Origin: Photobacterium iliopiscarium
Lineage (GTDB): Bacteria; Pseudomonadota; Gammaproteobacteria; Enterobacterales; Vibrionaceae
Reading direction: 5' to 3'
DNA length: 64,000 bases
NCBI RefSeq assembly: GCF_003026395.1
Contig: NZ_PYOO01000002.1
Coordinates: 477,551 to 541,550, forward strand
Positions 8,613-18,857 of the stretch are shown here, in pieces. Made by a program: the position numbers and the translations under genes. A model generated the notes under the pieces. That model searched no databases. It was not told the origin of the DNA and saw only the letters and a list, made by a program, of their open reading frames with translations. How positions within the stretch are numbered: position 1 is the stretch's first letter; each line of letters starts with the position of its first letter.

Positions 8613-10325
8613 ATGCAGCAACAAAAAGTGAATTCTGTTACCACCACCATTGGTCGTTCAATGGTTGCTATTCTATTTTTGGTCTCAACCACGATCAGTT
8701 TAGCGTTGTGCATATTAGTCTCGAGTCTAAATGATGCCGCAGCCATCAATACCGCAGGCTCTTTAAGAATGCAGAGCTATCGATTAGCCTTTGATATCGA
8801 AACCCAATCACCATTACTTAACACCCATACGATGGAGTTTGATCAATCACTGACCTCGCCAACCATGCAGGAATTACATCGTTGGTATACCCCTCAAACA
8901 ATACAACACCATTACACTGAATTACTCTTAACATGGCAGGCGGTACGTTCAGAATTAGATCAAAGAGATAAAGATAGCTATTTAATTCAAGTCGCCCCTT
9001 TTGTTGAGCGTATTGATCAATTTGTGTTTGAATTACAACAATCATCTGAAAATAAATTGCACCTTTTGGCGTTTATTAGTGCGGTTGGTTTATTACTTAT
9101 TTTAATGGTGGTGTTATTTACAATTCAATTTACACAGCGCCAAATAGTTGTGCCGCTCAATCAATTAATGGCAGGATGTAAGCGAATTAAACAGCACCAA
9201 TTTTCATTAACCATTAATAATAATAGTAATAATGAATTAGGTATTCTTGCGCGTACGTTTACTCAAATGGCCGCAGATTTAAATAATTTTTATGGGGCTT
9301 TAGAACAAAGTGTCAATGAAAAAACCCATCGCCTTCGCCATGCTAATAAATCGCTTAAAGTGTTATATAACTGTTCACAACAGTTATCTGTTAGCCGCTT
9401 AACCCACCAGCATTTTCAGCATATGTTGGAAACTTTAATTGCGATTGATGGGTTAACCGCTGCAAAATTGATCATTGAAGAATCAAACGGCACCACCACA
9501 AAAATCACAGTTGGTGAATACCAATCAACAACTTGGCACCAACAACCCTTATTAATTGATGATGAAATAATGGGCCAACTATGGTGGCAATATCAATTAC
9601 CTTGTCCAGATCTCGCCTTAATTGAAAATATTGCCAATATTTTAAGTCGTGGTATTTATTACAACCGAACGCAAAAACAAACTGAACAATTATTATTAAT
9701 GGAAGAGCGTGCGACAATTGCTCGTGAGCTGCATGACTCATTAGCACAGTCATTGTCGTATCTTAAAATTCAATTAACGATATTAAAACGGCAACTCAAT
9801 ACCAATACCAATACCAATACCAATACCAATGATAATCAGCAACAAACAGTACAAGTCATTGATGAAGAACTCTCTAATGCTTATACCCAATTACGCGAGT
9901 TATTGAGTACCTTTAGATTAACCATTAAAGAGGCTAATTTTAGTGAGGCACTCAATCAATTATTGACGTCATTACAAGATCAAACCTCAGCGCAATTTCA
10001 GGTTGATAACCAATTACCCTCAATGGCATTAATTGCCCATAATCAAGTCCATTTATTACAAATTATTCGTGAAGCCGTATTAAATGCCATCAAGCATGCC
10101 GATGCCAATCAAATCAAAATTTCATGTCATCAACAACACGGCATTATTAATGTTGAAATTGCTGATGATGGGGTTGGGTTTGATCCCTCAAACTCAAAAC
10201 TTAATCACTATGGCTTAAACATCATGCAAGAGCGTGCTTCTCGCTTAAAAGGAGAATTAACCCTTCATTCTCAAATCGGCGTTGGCAGTCACGTTAAATT
10301 ACAGTTCGCATTATCAGAAGGATAA
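8613..10325 (+). CDS. narQ: Nitrate/nitrite sensor histidine kinase
   Basis: Inner-membrane kinase that senses periplasmic nitrate/nitrite and phosphorylates NarP. 570 residues: N-terminal span, periplasmic sensor with P-box AAINTAGSLRMQSYRLAF, second span near residue 155, HAMP linker, a central cysteine-containing region, then a HisKA_3 kinase with ARELHDSLAQSLSYLK (His374) and an HATPase domain (EAVLNAIKHA, DDGVGFDP). The wording is closer to E. coli NarQ than to NarX. Between the two helices of the dimerisation domain is an asparagine-threonine run encoded by a hexanucleotide repeat. narP follows after four bases. Confidence 0.97.
   Translation: MQQQKVNSVTTTIGRSMVAILFLVSTTISLALCILVSSLNDAAAINTAGSLRMQSYRLAFDIETQSPLLNTHTMEFDQSLTSPTMQELHRWYTPQTIQHHYTELLLTWQAVRSELDQRDKDSYLIQVAPFVERIDQFVFELQQSSENKLHLLAFISAVGLLLILMVVLFTIQFTQRQIVVPLNQLMAGCKRIKQHQFSLTINNNSNNELGILARTFTQMAADLNNFYGALEQSVNEKTHRLRHANKSLKVLYNCSQQLSVSRLTHQHFQHMLETLIAIDGLTAAKLIIEESNGTTTKITVGEYQSTTWHQQPLLIDDEIMGQLWWQYQLPCPDLALIENIANILSRGIYYNRTQKQTEQLLLMEERATIARELHDSLAQSLSYLKIQLTILKRQLNTNTNTNTNTNDNQQQTVQVIDEELSNAYTQLRELLSTFRLTIKEANFSEALNQLLTSLQDQTSAQFQVDNQLPSMALIAHNQVHLLQIIREAVLNAIKHADANQIKISCHQQHGIINVEIADDGVGFDPSNSKLNHYGLNIMQERASRLKGELTLHSQIGVGSHVKLQFALSEG
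9801..9830 (+). repeat. Hexanucleotide repeat (ACCAAT)x5 inside narQ
   Basis: Five perfect copies of ACCAAT, continuing a preceding CTCAAT, encode a run of alternating Asn-Thr at about residues 396-406, in the loop after the first dimerisation helix. The unit is a multiple of three, so copy-number change keeps the frame. Confidence 0.95.
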
Positions 10326-10329
10326 AAAG

Positions 10330-10956
10330 ATGACACCTTGGAAAGTAATGATCGTTGATGATCATCCATTAATGCGCAGAGGTATTGGTCAACTATTGAG
10401 TTTTGATAGCGCTTTTGATGTTATTAGTGAAGCAAGTAATGGCAATGAAGCCATTGCCCTTGCTCATAAACTGCCCGTAGATCTGATTTTGTTAGATCTC
10501 AACATGAAAGGAATTTCAGGTTTAGATACCCTGATTACATTACGCAATGAAGGTATAGATGCCTGTATTGTGATCCTTACCGTGTCTGATAATCATGCTG
10601 ATATCAAAACGCTTATCGACGCAGGGGCTGATGGCTATTTACTCAAAGATACCGAGCCTGATGAATTAGTCGCTTTACTCAAAACGGCACTAACGGGGGG
10701 TAAAGCATACAGTGAAGTTGTAACCGCATTTCTGAATAACAATGGCACTGAAAACTCGCTATTCTCAAGCTTAACAGAACGAGAAAAACAGATATTACAA
10801 GAAGTCGCAAAAGGCTATAGCAATAAAACCATTGCCGATTTACTGTTTATTTCAGAAGCAACCGTAAAAGTACATATGAAAAGTTTATTACGTAAACTGC
10901 AAGTCAAATCACGTACAGCTGCCACGGTACTTTATCTACAAACATTAGGTTATTAA
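10330..10956 (+). CDS. narP: Nitrate/nitrite response regulator (NarL family)
   Basis: Cytoplasmic transcription factor, 208 residues, phosphorylated by NarQ. Receiver domain with acidic pocket Asp10-Asp11, phosphoacceptor Asp56 (LLDLNMKG) and the conserved Lys in YLLKDTEP; C-terminal LuxR-type HTH (LTEREKQILQEVAKGYSNK ... VKVHMKSLLRKL). The ATG was chosen because AAGGAT, which contains the narQ stop, is correctly spaced; the longer frame overlaps narQ. I call it NarP because the only partner is NarQ and the adjacent operon is nap. Confidence 0.95.
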   Translation: MTPWKVMIVDDHPLMRRGIGQLLSFDSAFDVISEASNGNEAIALAHKLPVDLILLDLNMKGISGLDTLITLRNEGIDACIVILTVSDNHADIKTLIDAGADGYLLKDTEPDELVALLKTALTGGKAYSEVVTAFLNNNGTENSLFSSLTEREKQILQEVAKGYSNKTIADLLFISEATVKVHMKSLLRKLQVKSRTAATVLYLQTLGY

Positions 10957-10962
10957 TACAAT

Positions 10963-10997
10963 AAAAAACCGCAGTGATAAACGCACTGCGGTATTTA
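10963..10997. terminator. Bidirectional terminator between narP and the HTH gene
   Basis: Perfect eight-base arms CCGCAGTG/CACTGCGG around a seven-base loop, flanked by six A on the left and TATTTA on the right. The stronger U-tract is for the minus-strand gene ending at 11018. Confidence 0.85.
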
Positions 10998-11017
10998 ATC
11001 ATTATGATAGTGATAGC

Positions 11018-11299
11018 CTACAACGCTAAAGATGTAATTAAATCCTGTTCACGCGATTCAACCCATTGCAGATCAAACGGTCCCCAATCACTTAATTTAT
11101 AATACCCATCATTATGACGTCGCCCATCTTGAATAAAGGTCAATTCAATACCTAGCCCAGGTAAGGCTTTTAATACATCTTGAATTGTCCGTCGGGGCCA
11201 ACCTGTTTGTTCTATTAAGCGAGGAACATTAGGACGTTCCGTATGCTCAACAAGTAATGCCAAGTAAAGTCTACGAGCAAAAACTGGATTCAGTTCCAT
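11018..11299 (-). CDS. Small winged-helix DNA-binding protein
   Basis: 93 residues. The stretch FARRLYLALLVEHTERPNVP followed by LIEQTGWPRRTIQDVLKALP has the layout of a winged helix-turn-helix with TGWPRRTIQD as recognition helix, and ends with a short wing (GYYKLSDWGPFD). Small proteins of this type are common in Vibrio and Pseudomonas but I know of no defined target. The start at the second in-frame ATG is preferred because TGGAGG lies five bases before it; the ATG at 11311 has no ribosome site. Converges on narP. Confidence 0.8.
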   Translation of the reverse strand: MELNPVFARRLYLALLVEHTERPNVPRLIEQTGWPRRTIQDVLKALPGLGIELTFIQDGRRHNDGYYKLSDWGPFDLQWVESREQDLITSLAL

Positions 11300-11535
11300 T
11301 GGTGCCTCCATAATATACTATGCCTATTATTGCCCGTTCTTAAACAAGGGTGTTGCGTTTGATCAACGAGACATTCGGTTTCATCATTATGAATACAAAT
11401 AAAAGTGAACTTGCTTCCATTCTTATCACTATTGCACATTACCGTAAATAACAATCAATAAAGTACAACAGTTGCGATAAGCTAATAATCTCGCTATAAA
11501 AGATAATCTACTTATTATAAAAAAGTCAGCCAAAT

Positions 11536-11889
11536 ATGAACACTATCGCTTACGGTATAAAAAACTGCGACACCATCAAAAAAATGAAGCAATGGTTTGC
11601 CACTGAAAATATCGCTTATCAATTTCATGACTACCGCACTGATGGGCTTGATCTTGCACAACTTGAAACCTTTGAAGCGGCACTTGGCTGGGAAGCTATG
11701 GTTAATAAACGCGGCACAACTTTCCGTCAATTAACCGCAGAACAAAAAGCCGACCTTAATCGTGAAACCGCCCTGCAATTAATGTTAGAACAACCAGCAA
11801 TGATTAAGCGCCCGTTATTACAACATAATAATCATTACTACTTAGGTTTTAAACCTGACCAATATAACGCTATTTTTCTTACTAAATAA
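11536..11889 (+). CDS. ArsC/Spx-family thioredoxin-fold protein (YffB-like)
   Basis: 117 residues, with the ArsC-family features [14 protein letters not shown] (a single Cys in the position of the reductase active site), [18 protein letters not shown] and MIKRPLL. It lacks the CxxC of Spx, as in E. coli YffB, which by family knowledge is a glutathione-linked thiol protein without proven arsenate reduction. It lies 13 bases before dapE, the same arrangement as yffB-dapE in enterobacteria. Confidence 0.9.
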   Translation: MNTIAYGIKNCDTIKKMKQWFATENIAYQFHDYRTDGLDLAQLETFEAALGWEAMVNKRGTTFRQLTAEQKADLNRETALQLMLEQPAMIKRPLLQHNNHYYLGFKPDQYNAIFLTK

Positions 11890-11902
11890 CAAGGATACAA
11901 GG

Positions 11903-13033
11903 ATGTCTGACAGTCCCGTTATTACACTAGCAAAAGATCTAATGTCTCGCCCTTCAATAACACCTGAAGATGCGGGTTGCCAAACTGTAATGATCAAACG
12001 ATTACAGGCACTAGGATTTATTATAGAAACAATGGTGTTTGAAGATACTGTCAATTTATGGGCTCGTCGTGGTACTCAAGCACCATTGTTTGTGTTTGCA
12101 GGTCATACCGATGTTGTGCCTTCCGGTCCTGTCGACCAATGGCACACACCACCTTTTGAACCCACCATTATTGATGGCTACTTACACGGACGTGGTGCTG
12201 CTGATATGAAAGGGTCGCTGGCCTGTATGGTTGTCGCAATTGAACGTTTTATTGCACAAAATCCTAATCATAATGGTTCGATTGCACTGCTCATCACCTC
12301 TGATGAAGAAGGTCCATTTATTAATGGCACCACTCGTGTTATTGACACACTTGAAGCCCGTAATGAAAAAATAGACATGTGTATTGTTGGTGAGCCATCA
12401 AGTACCCATGCCGTTGGTGACATTGTTAAAAATGGTCGACGTGGATCAATTACTGGTGATCTGATCGTCAAGGGAATTCAAGGCCATGTTGCCTACCCAC
12501 ATTTGGCCAATAATCCGATTCATAAAGCCCTGCCCGCGTTAGCTGAATTAGCCACAACCCATTGGGATAACGGTAACGACTTCTTCCCGCCAACCAGCTT
12601 TCAAATTCCTAATATCACAGCCGGAACGGGGGCATCAAATGTCATACCGGGGCAATGTGAGGTGCAGTTTAATTTCCGTTTCAGCACAGAATTAACCGAT
12701 ATCGATATTAAACGTCGCGTCCATTCAATTCTTGACGCGCATGGCTTAGACTACGATTTAAAGTGGACCTTAAGCGGCCATCCCTTCTTAACCGACAGTG
12801 GTACATTAGTTGATGCGGTTGTTGCTGCTATTACTGACATTAACCATACTCCACCACAATTGCTGACAACCGGCGGCACATCAGATGGGCGTTTTATTGC
12901 ACGTACTGGTGCTCAGGTAGTGGAACTAGGACCGGTTAACGCAACCATCCATAAAGTAAATGAATGCGTTAAAGTCACCGATCTTGAAAAACTGACTGAT
13001 ATGTATCAGCGGATTTTAAATAATATTTTATAA
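11903..13033 (+). CDS. dapE: Succinyl-diaminopimelate desuccinylase
   Basis: Cytoplasmic Zn enzyme of the lysine/meso-diaminopimelate pathway: N-succinyl-LL-DAP to LL-DAP plus succinate. 376 residues, one more than E. coli. Visible M20 motifs: [11 protein letters not shown] (metal His and catalytic Asp), [14 protein letters not shown] (bridging Asp), TSDEEGP (catalytic and metal Glu), VGEPSS, and a C-terminal metal His in [14 protein letters not shown] preceded by AAGGATACAAGG. Confidence 0.98.
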   Translation: MSDSPVITLAKDLMSRPSITPEDAGCQTVMIKRLQALGFIIETMVFEDTVNLWARRGTQAPLFVFAGHTDVVPSGPVDQWHTPPFEPTIIDGYLHGRGAADMKGSLACMVVAIERFIAQNPNHNGSIALLITSDEEGPFINGTTRVIDTLEARNEKIDMCIVGEPSSTHAVGDIVKNGRRGSITGDLIVKGIQGHVAYPHLANNPIHKALPALAELATTHWDNGNDFFPPTSFQIPNITAGTGASNVIPGQCEVQFNFRFSTELTDIDIKRRVHSILDAHGLDYDLKWTLSGHPFLTDSGTLVDAVVAAITDINHTPPQLLTTGGTSDGRFIARTGAQVVELGPVNATIHKVNECVKVTDLEKLTDMYQRILNNIL

Positions 13034-13253
13034 TCACGCACAGCGCTTGTTCGTCATCATTAATGCTGTTCAGATAACATTACTGAACAGCTAATAATGC
13101 GATATTTGATAGATAATTATGCATTGTTATTATCATGAACCCATCGTAGCTAACGCCTATTCTTGATACTCTATGACAATGATTTGTGACTTATGATCAA
13201 TCTCGCTCATGTGATGCAGTGGATTGATATAGACATTATAGTGCGAGGTGAAT

Positions 13254-13466
13254 ATGGAATGGTTTTTTAATCCTTGGGTTATCTGTGTGATTATTATTGC
13301 GGTGATCGCCAGTAATATTGCCGCGTTAAAGTACACCGCTTATATGCGAACTGGACTCAAAAAAAGACAACCGCCACAATCACCACCCGATGATTCTCTA
13401 ACATCTGCACGATCTGATCATAATGACTTACCCAAGAGCAATAACACTCAGGATAAAAATGACTGA
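13254..13466 (+). CDS. DUF2897 family small membrane protein
   Basis: 70 residues: one N-terminal membrane span (NPWVICVIIIAVIASNIAAL) followed by KYTAYMRTGL and a polar, disordered tail. The IASNIAALKYTA core is what I remember of DUF2897. The ATG at 13254 is preferred over a GTG at 13248 because GAGGTG sits at the right distance. The longer-than-usual Pro/Ser/Asp tail overlaps the Nudix gene start by eight bases. Confidence 0.75.
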   Translation: MEWFFNPWVICVIIIAVIASNIAALKYTAYMRTGLKKRQPPQSPPDDSLTSARSDHNDLPKSNNTQDKND

Positions 13467-14001
13467 TATAAAAACATTAGACAGCCGCATTGTGTACCAA
13501 AATAAATGGATGACAGTACGCGAAGATAAAATTCAGCGTCAAAGTGGTGCTGAAGGTATTTATGGCGTAGTAGAAAAACCTGATTGTGCTGCTATTTTAG
13601 CGATTGATAATGGTCGTATTCACTTAGTACAACAGTTTCGCTATAGCATTCAACAACGGTGTTGGGAAATTCCACAAGGCGCGTGGGAAGCAAACCCGGA
13701 TGCGGATCATCTTGATCTAGCAAAAGGTGAACTGCAAGAAGAAACAGGATTAATTGCCGATAACATGGTTTATCTAGGTAGCCAATTTATTGCTTATGGT
13801 TTTTTAAATCAAACTTGCCATATTTATTTAGCGACCCAATTACACGCAACGTCAGAGCAACATCGGGACCTAGAAGAAGAAGATCTCATCAGCCAATCTT
13901 TTTCTATTACTGAATTTGAAGCCATGATCATTAACGGTGAATTAAAAGATAGCGTCACCATTGCCGCTTATGGATTAGCCAAGCTTAAACAGGCAATTTA
14001 A
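13459..14001 (+). CDS. Nudix hydrolase
   Basis: 180 residues, cytoplasmic; predicted to hydrolyse a nucleoside diphosphate derivative. The start was taken at the ATG with AGGA seven bases upstream, inside the end of the previous gene. The Nudix box is CWEIPQGAWEANPDADHLDL then AKGELQEETGLI: EExG metal ligands are present, but the usual REL Arg is Gly and the box is two residues longer. I recall a WE-PQG-W subfamily with exactly this GEL form, so this looks like a subfamily trait rather than decay. The substrate is not predictable. Confidence 0.9.
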   Translation: MTDIKTLDSRIVYQNKWMTVREDKIQRQSGAEGIYGVVEKPDCAAILAIDNGRIHLVQQFRYSIQQRCWEIPQGAWEANPDADHLDLAKGELQEETGLIADNMVYLGSQFIAYGFLNQTCHIYLATQLHATSEQHRDLEEEDLISQSFSITEFEAMIINGELKDSVTIAAYGLAKLKQAI

Positions 14002-14026
14002 ACCCTTAATCCGTTATTTTATCGAA

Positions 14027-14061
14027 TAAAAAAGCTGCCATTTTATCGGCAGCTTTTTTTT
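14027..14061. terminator. Bidirectional terminator between the Nudix gene and proA
   Basis: Arms AAGCTGCC/GGCAGCTT around an eight-base loop, with A-tract before and eight T after, so it can work for both converging transcripts. Confidence 0.9.
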
Positions 14062-14101
14062 GATATTTATTTTCGTCTAATATTAATCAGTGTGGCTTTT
14101 A

Positions 14102-15358
14102 TTACGGACGAATTAAATAATCAGCAATACCAACCCATTTATAACTGGTCAGTTCTTCTAGGCCCATCGGCCCGCGTGCATGCAGTTTTTGCGTAGATAC
14201 TGCAACTTCTGCACCTAAACCAAATTGCGCACCATCAGTAAAACGGGTTGATGCATTTACATATACCGCCGCAGAACCTGCTGCATTAACAAATCGCTCA
14301 GCCGCTTGAATATTATTGGTTAAGATTGAATCTGAATGGCTGGCGTTATGTTTACGCATATGAGCAATCGCTTCATCAACATTAGCCACAACCTTGACGC
14401 CTAACGTATAACTTAACCATTCAGTATCAAAATCACCCGCTTCCGCTTTACGTAATAAACTTGCTTTACCGTCAAATAAATTAAACGCAGCATCATCAGC
14501 CACCAAGGTTACTTGGGCTTGATTCATACGCTCAACTAAACGTGGTAAAAAAGTAGCGGCTATCTGTTCATTAACCAATAACGTATCAAGAGAATTACAC
14601 GCAGAAGGGCGTTGTACTTTCGCGTTTTCAACCACATCTAATGAGCGAGATAAATCTGCACTATCATCAACATACATGTGACTAATACCAAAGCCACCAA
14701 TAATAACGGGAATGGTACTATTTTCTTTACACATCTTATGTAAACCAGCACCACCACGAGGAATAATCATATCAACATATTGATCAAGCTTGAGTAACTG
14801 CGAGACATATTCACGGTCAGGTTGTTCGATATATTGCACAGATGCTGCGGGCAAACCGGCTTTTGCTAACGCTGATTGAATCACTTTAACTAGCGCCATA
14901 TTCGAATGGAAAGTCTCACGACCACCACGTAAAATACTCGCATTACCCGTTTTTAGACATAACGCGGCGATATCAATAGTTACATTAGGACGTGCTTCAT
15001 AAATGACACCAATAACACCTAATGGCACTCGACGACGACTTAAACGCATACCATTTTCAAGGACACGACTATCAAGTTCTGCGCCAACAGGATCATTTAA
15101 GTTGATAACATTACGGACATCATTGGCAATAGCGCAAATACGTTCGTCATTAAGTAATAAACGATCGATTAACGCATCAGACATACCACTCGCAATCGCG
15201 GCATCAGTATCTTGCTTATTTGCCGCAAGAATCGCTTTTTTATTCGCTTCTAATTCATCAGCAATAATCGCTAATGCGGTATTTTTTACTGATATTGCTG
15301 TCGTCGCTAATTCAAACGCAGCTTGCTGCGCTGCTTGTCCCATTATTTCAAGATTCAC
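14102..15358 (-). CDS. proA: Gamma-glutamyl phosphate reductase
   Basis: Second step of proline synthesis: NADPH reduction of glutamyl-5-phosphate to the semialdehyde. 418 residues, about the same as E. coli. Aldehyde-dehydrogenase fold with the catalytic Cys in [12 protein letters not shown], the IPRGGAGLH segment and [13 protein letters not shown]. Downstream of proB in the same direction (65 bases), as in the classic proBA operon. Confidence 0.98.
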   Translation of the reverse strand: MNLEIMGQAAQQAAFELATTAISVKNTALAIIADELEANKKAILAANKQDTDAAIASGMSDALIDRLLLNDERICAIANDVRNVINLNDPVGAELDSRVLENGMRLSRRRVPLGVIGVIYEARPNVTIDIAALCLKTGNASILRGGRETFHSNMALVKVIQSALAKAGLPAASVQYIEQPDREYVSQLLKLDQYVDMIIPRGGAGLHKMCKENSTIPVIIGGFGISHMYVDDSADLSRSLDVVENAKVQRPSACNSLDTLLVNEQIAATFLPRLVERMNQAQVTLVADDAAFNLFDGKASLLRKAEAGDFDTEWLSYTLGVKVVANVDEAIAHMRKHNASHSDSILTNNIQAAERFVNAAGSAAVYVNASTRFTDGAQFGLGAEVAVSTQKLHARGPMGLEELTSYKWVGIADYLIRP

Positions 15359-15423
15359 AATAATTCCTTACTTAAATTTGAATTCAATGCCTGATGAGGT
15401 ATCAATATGAATCATCACTACGA

Positions 15424-16578
15424 CTAAATAACAACCATATCATCACGGTGAATCGCAGCATGCCCATATTCATAACCTAAAACTTGATGAATATCATGAC
15501 TATGCTTACCCGCAATCTTAATCATATCTTCACTTGAATAACGGCTAATACCCCGTGCCAGTAAGACATTTTTATTATCAAAGATTCGAACAACTTCACC
15601 ACGCTCAAATGTACCCTTTACGTTGGTAATACCTTTAGCAAGTAAACTACTGCCTTTTTGCTGCACCGCAATTACAGCACCATCATCAATCACAATATCG
15701 CCCGCTGGCGGTGGACCGGCAAGGATCCATTGTTTACGCCCTTCAAGGGGAGATTCTAACGGCAGAAAACGCGTACCCACCGCTTTACCAGCAGCAAGAT
15801 CCACAATCACATCAACCCGACGTCCAGCAGCAATGATCACTTCAATACCCGCGCGACAAGCCACTTCAGCAGCTTGTAACTTCGTTGCCATACCACCAGT
15901 ACCTAATCCACCAACCGTACCACCCGCTAATTTACGTAACTTATCATCAATGGTATGTACTTCATGGATCAATTCTGCATCAGGATTACTACGTGGATCG
16001 GCAGTAAATAAACCCGCCTGATCTGTCATTAACAATAGTTTATCTGCACCGCCTAAAATGCCCACCAGCGCAGATAGATTATCGTTATCGCCCACTTTGA
16101 TCTCAGTGGTTGCAACGGCATCGTTTTCATTAACTACCGGCACAATGCCATTATCTAATAATGCCACCAGCATATCGCGTGCATTTAAATAGCGTTCACG
16201 ATCGTTTAAATCAGCACGGGTTAATAACATTTGACCAATGTTGATCCCATAAATACCAAACAAGGTTTCCCATTCTTGAATTAAACGGCCTTGTCCAACA
16301 GCGGCAAGTAACTGTTTGCTCGCCATGGTTTTGGGGAGTTCGGGATAACCTAAATGCTCACGACCCGCCGCGATCGCACCAGACGTAACAATGATAATTT
16401 TATGGCCTTGACTACGTAACATTGCGCATTGACGCACTAACTCAACCATATGGGCACGATCAAGTTTTAGTGTGCCACCTGTTAGTACGCTAGTACCTAG
16501 TTTGACGACAATTGTATGGGTTGCAGCACTAGCGGCAACATCTTGCTGTTGAGCATGAGATTTTTTTGAATCAGCCAT
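15424..16578 (-). CDS. proB: Glutamate 5-kinase
   Basis: First and feedback-controlled step of proline synthesis, phosphorylating glutamate. 384 residues: amino-acid kinase domain ([51 protein letters not shown]) followed by a C-terminal PUA domain ([18 protein letters not shown]). About 17 residues longer than E. coli because of a polar N-terminal extension. The start at MADSKKS is preferred over an upstream in-frame ATG; the ribosome site is weak, so the exact start is uncertain. Confidence 0.96.
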   Translation of the reverse strand: MADSKKSHAQQQDVAASAATHTIVVKLGTSVLTGGTLKLDRAHMVELVRQCAMLRSQGHKIIIVTSGAIAAGREHLGYPELPKTMASKQLLAAVGQGRLIQEWETLFGIYGINIGQMLLTRADLNDRERYLNARDMLVALLDNGIVPVVNENDAVATTEIKVGDNDNLSALVGILGGADKLLLMTDQAGLFTADPRSNPDAELIHEVHTIDDKLRKLAGGTVGGLGTGGMATKLQAAEVACRAGIEVIIAAGRRVDVIVDLAAGKAVGTRFLPLESPLEGRKQWILAGPPPAGDIVIDDGAVIAVQQKGSSLLAKGITNVKGTFERGEVVRIFDNKNVLLARGISRYSSEDMIKIAGKHSHDIHQVLGYEYGHAAIHRDDMVVI

Positions 16579-16824
16579 GAGATCAAATAGATTGAAATAA
16601 TAAATGTCCTTTGTTGTATCAATCCCTACCGAAAAGCACAAGAAAAAAACAATGACAAAATCAATATTAACGGGGTTTAGGAGGTTGTTTAAGCATAAGC
16701 AGCATTAATTAATAACCATAACACCACATAGCGACAATATTAGTGCGTATTGATGAGTATTTTCTAATAGCACGACCTAGTGTCGCCAGTGGTAATAATT
16801 TTTATACTTAACAATAAATCAGGT

Positions 16825-17235
16825 TCAGTGCGTTGATAATTCAGCCAATGGTACTTGAGTTAATCCGACAGCTGGCACCAACGTTAGCTCGCATTCACCA
16901 ACAACAAAAGGGGTTAATTTAGAATAAAAATCAACGAGGGTTTTTAACACAGCCTCTTTATGTTTAGCCGGTAATTTACCATTCGCCCACTCACCCGCAG
17001 CATTAAAACGACCAAAATCATATTCGTACTCATAACCTGAGTCTGTTGCCGTCATCACTAACCACCACCCCCAAAATTCACGTAATTCTGGTGCCTTTTC
17101 TGCATTAACACAACTGGCTAAACAATCAAAAAAGAACCGTTGAGGTTGGGATTTTTTTTCACGAAGATAAGGACCAATTGCCGTCAATTTAGACATTAAA
17201 CGGCCATGCGGTGGAAAGCTTGTTGCTATTGTCAT
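16825..17235 (-). CDS. crl: Sigma factor-binding protein Crl
   Basis: 136 residues, cytoplasmic. Crl binds the stationary-phase sigma factor RpoS and helps it form holoenzyme. Diagnostic core: SKLTAIGPYLREKKSQ, RFFFDCLASCVN, APELREFWGWW. The start was set at the second Met so that MTIATSFPPHGRLMSKL lines up with the E. coli N-terminus; an ATG at 17247 would add four residues. The neighbours frsA and gpt on one side and proBA on the other match the enterobacterial neighbourhood. Confidence 0.96.
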   Translation of the reverse strand: MTIATSFPPHGRLMSKLTAIGPYLREKKSQPQRFFFDCLASCVNAEKAPELREFWGWWLVMTATDSGYEYEYDFGRFNAAGEWANGKLPAKHKEAVLKTLVDFYSKLTPFVVGECELTLVPAVGLTQVPLAELSTH

Positions 17236-17421
17236 AATGTTGTCCATCCATAGTCAGCAGTATTGAATATGCTTGTAAAACTAATTACCTTTTTATCATC
17301 CATGGCGCATTAAAAAACACACTTAGCATAATAATAACTCATTACAGTATGGATAATATTTAACAAAATAACAAACTATAAACCCCAGTTTTGCTAACAA
17401 TATCATGGCAATATATTTAAC

Positions 17422-17458
17422 AAAAAAAAACGGAATCACATCATCATGTAATTCCGTT
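17422..17458 (-). terminator. Intrinsic terminator of frsA
   Basis: Arms AACGGAAT/ATTCCGTT extended by ACA/TGT across one mismatch, loop TCATCA. The run of nine A on the plus strand is the U-tract on the minus strand. Confidence 0.85.
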
Positions 17459-17489
17459 ATTGTTAACTATCATATTATCGCGATGATAA

Positions 17490-18749
17490 TTACTTCATTT
17501 TATCATCAAGCCATTTAACGACTTCCGTCATCACGCGATGGTAACCATCATAGATAGGTTTTGCAGGAAGCATAATCGCTTTACCACCATAACTTGATAA
17601 CGCAATAAGTTGATTATCGATTTCAGGACAAACGGGATCATTTTTCAAACCAATACCTAGCATTGGAATATCAACTCGACGACGACCTAAAATACCCTGA
17701 TTTTTTAATGACCACGCAGGTAAATGTGACTTAATACTGGCTTCTGCTTGACCGTTTTTACCCATGCGAGATGCCAATACATCCAAATACATCCGTGGAA
17801 TGTTATCCAATAGCTTCGGCTGAGTAAGAAAACTATTAATCGCACCACCAATACTGACACAGGTTTTTAAGCGTGTAGGCTCCATAAAACCAAGTCGAAT
17901 CGCAGCATTGCCGCCCATACGTAACCCAAGCATCGCAACATTACGATTATCGACCCATGGCACATCACGAATTTGTTGTAATAGTGCTTGGTGTAAACGG
18001 CTAGTATCTTCGGTTAAATTCCAACGATCACTGTGACCTACCGATGGCATATCAAGTGTAACCATTGCATATCCAGCAGGGCCTAAATAATCTTGATATA
18101 AACGCCACAGATCACTTTGTAATGTTGCTAAGCCACCACTGACAATAACAGTTGGTAATAACTTGTCAGTGCGAGGAAGATGAATAAATGCCTCAAAGGT
18201 CTTATTTTCATATTTAACGTCAATTTTACGCATATCATGCGGACGTAATTCAATCGCTTCACGGTAACTTTGATTAGCTTGTAACTCAGCTTGATCTGCC
18301 AGCTGATCACCCTTTATATAAGGGTATGCTGCAATGCTATAATGGGTACTGGCTTTAAATAGCAACTCAGATGCTGCTAATTTATCACCATTATTAGCCG
18401 CAGTACGGGCTAATTGCTGATAATTTGAGCCTAACTGTGACCATTCGTAAGTCCAGTTACCCGGACGATAGCCAATAACAGTGTCTAATAAGTGCTCACT
18501 TGTACGAGGTGCAGTTGAAGCCGCAATCCGGGCTAAAACAGCTTCTTGCTCAACAGGATCAACGCCTTGCCAGATCCATTGAGGACGACGTAAAACGCGA
18601 TACCATTCAAGCTGACTTTCACCATCAAGTGCATTGTTTACATCACCACTACGGACATGTGCAATTTTAACAATATTCGATGTCTCTTTACTGGTTTGAC
18701 GTGGCGCAAATAGCTTCTCTGATAAATTTTGTTTTGATGGTTCCGACAC
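17490..18749 (-). CDS. frsA: Esterase FrsA (alpha/beta hydrolase)
   Basis: About 419 residues (E. coli 414). FrsA is a cytoplasmic alpha/beta-fold esterase reported to bind dephosphorylated EIIA-Glc. The product begins with SEPSKQNLSEKLFAPRQTS, as in the family. Hydrolase features: PTVIVSGGLATLQSD, a nucleophile-elbow region at AMLGLRMGGNAAIRLG, where a Met occupies the usual nucleophile position, and a late GYHRVM histidine. The start is a GTG with a perfect GGAGG six bases away; a longer ATG frame upstream is spurious because it runs through the gpt terminator. Confidence 0.95.
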   Translation of the reverse strand: MSEPSKQNLSEKLFAPRQTSKETSNIVKIAHVRSGDVNNALDGESQLEWYRVLRRPQWIWQGVDPVEQEAVLARIAASTAPRTSEHLLDTVIGYRPGNWTYEWSQLGSNYQQLARTAANNGDKLAASELLFKASTHYSIAAYPYIKGDQLADQAELQANQSYREAIELRPHDMRKIDVKYENKTFEAFIHLPRTDKLLPTVIVSGGLATLQSDLWRLYQDYLGPAGYAMVTLDMPSVGHSDRWNLTEDTSRLHQALLQQIRDVPWVDNRNVAMLGLRMGGNAAIRLGFMEPTRLKTCVSIGGAINSFLTQPKLLDNIPRMYLDVLASRMGKNGQAEASIKSHLPAWSLKNQGILGRRRVDIPMLGIGLKNDPVCPEIDNQLIALSSYGGKAIMLPAKPIYDGYHRVMTEVVKWLDDKMK

Positions 18750-18825
18750 GGCATCCTCCAACGTATATATCTTTCTCTTAATAGACCTAGATAATATACC
18801 TAAACGGCAGCCAATAATTAAAATC

Positions 18826-18857
18826 CAAAAAAAAAGACGCCAACAAGATGGCGTCTT
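18826..18857 (-). terminator. Intrinsic terminator of gpt
   Basis: Perfect arms AAGACGCC/GGCGTCTT with an eight-base loop; the A-tract on the plus strand gives a U-tract for the minus strand. It lies between gpt and frsA, so frsA needs its own promoter. Confidence 0.92.

Noticed and set aside
13186..13203. FNR-like half site (TGATCAA) before the DUF2897 gene
   Set aside because: Only one half matches; the partner half TTGAT is missing at the required spacing.
13735..13755. Nudix box with Gly instead of the usual Arg as evidence of an inactive enzyme
   Set aside because: The WE-PQG-W subfamily is remembered to carry the same GEL form, and the EExG metal-binding residues are intact.
16651..16707. 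18-codon plus-strand ORF ([18 protein letters not shown]) between crl and proB
   Set aside because: No convincing ribosome site and no promoter or terminator around it; basic composition alone is not enough.
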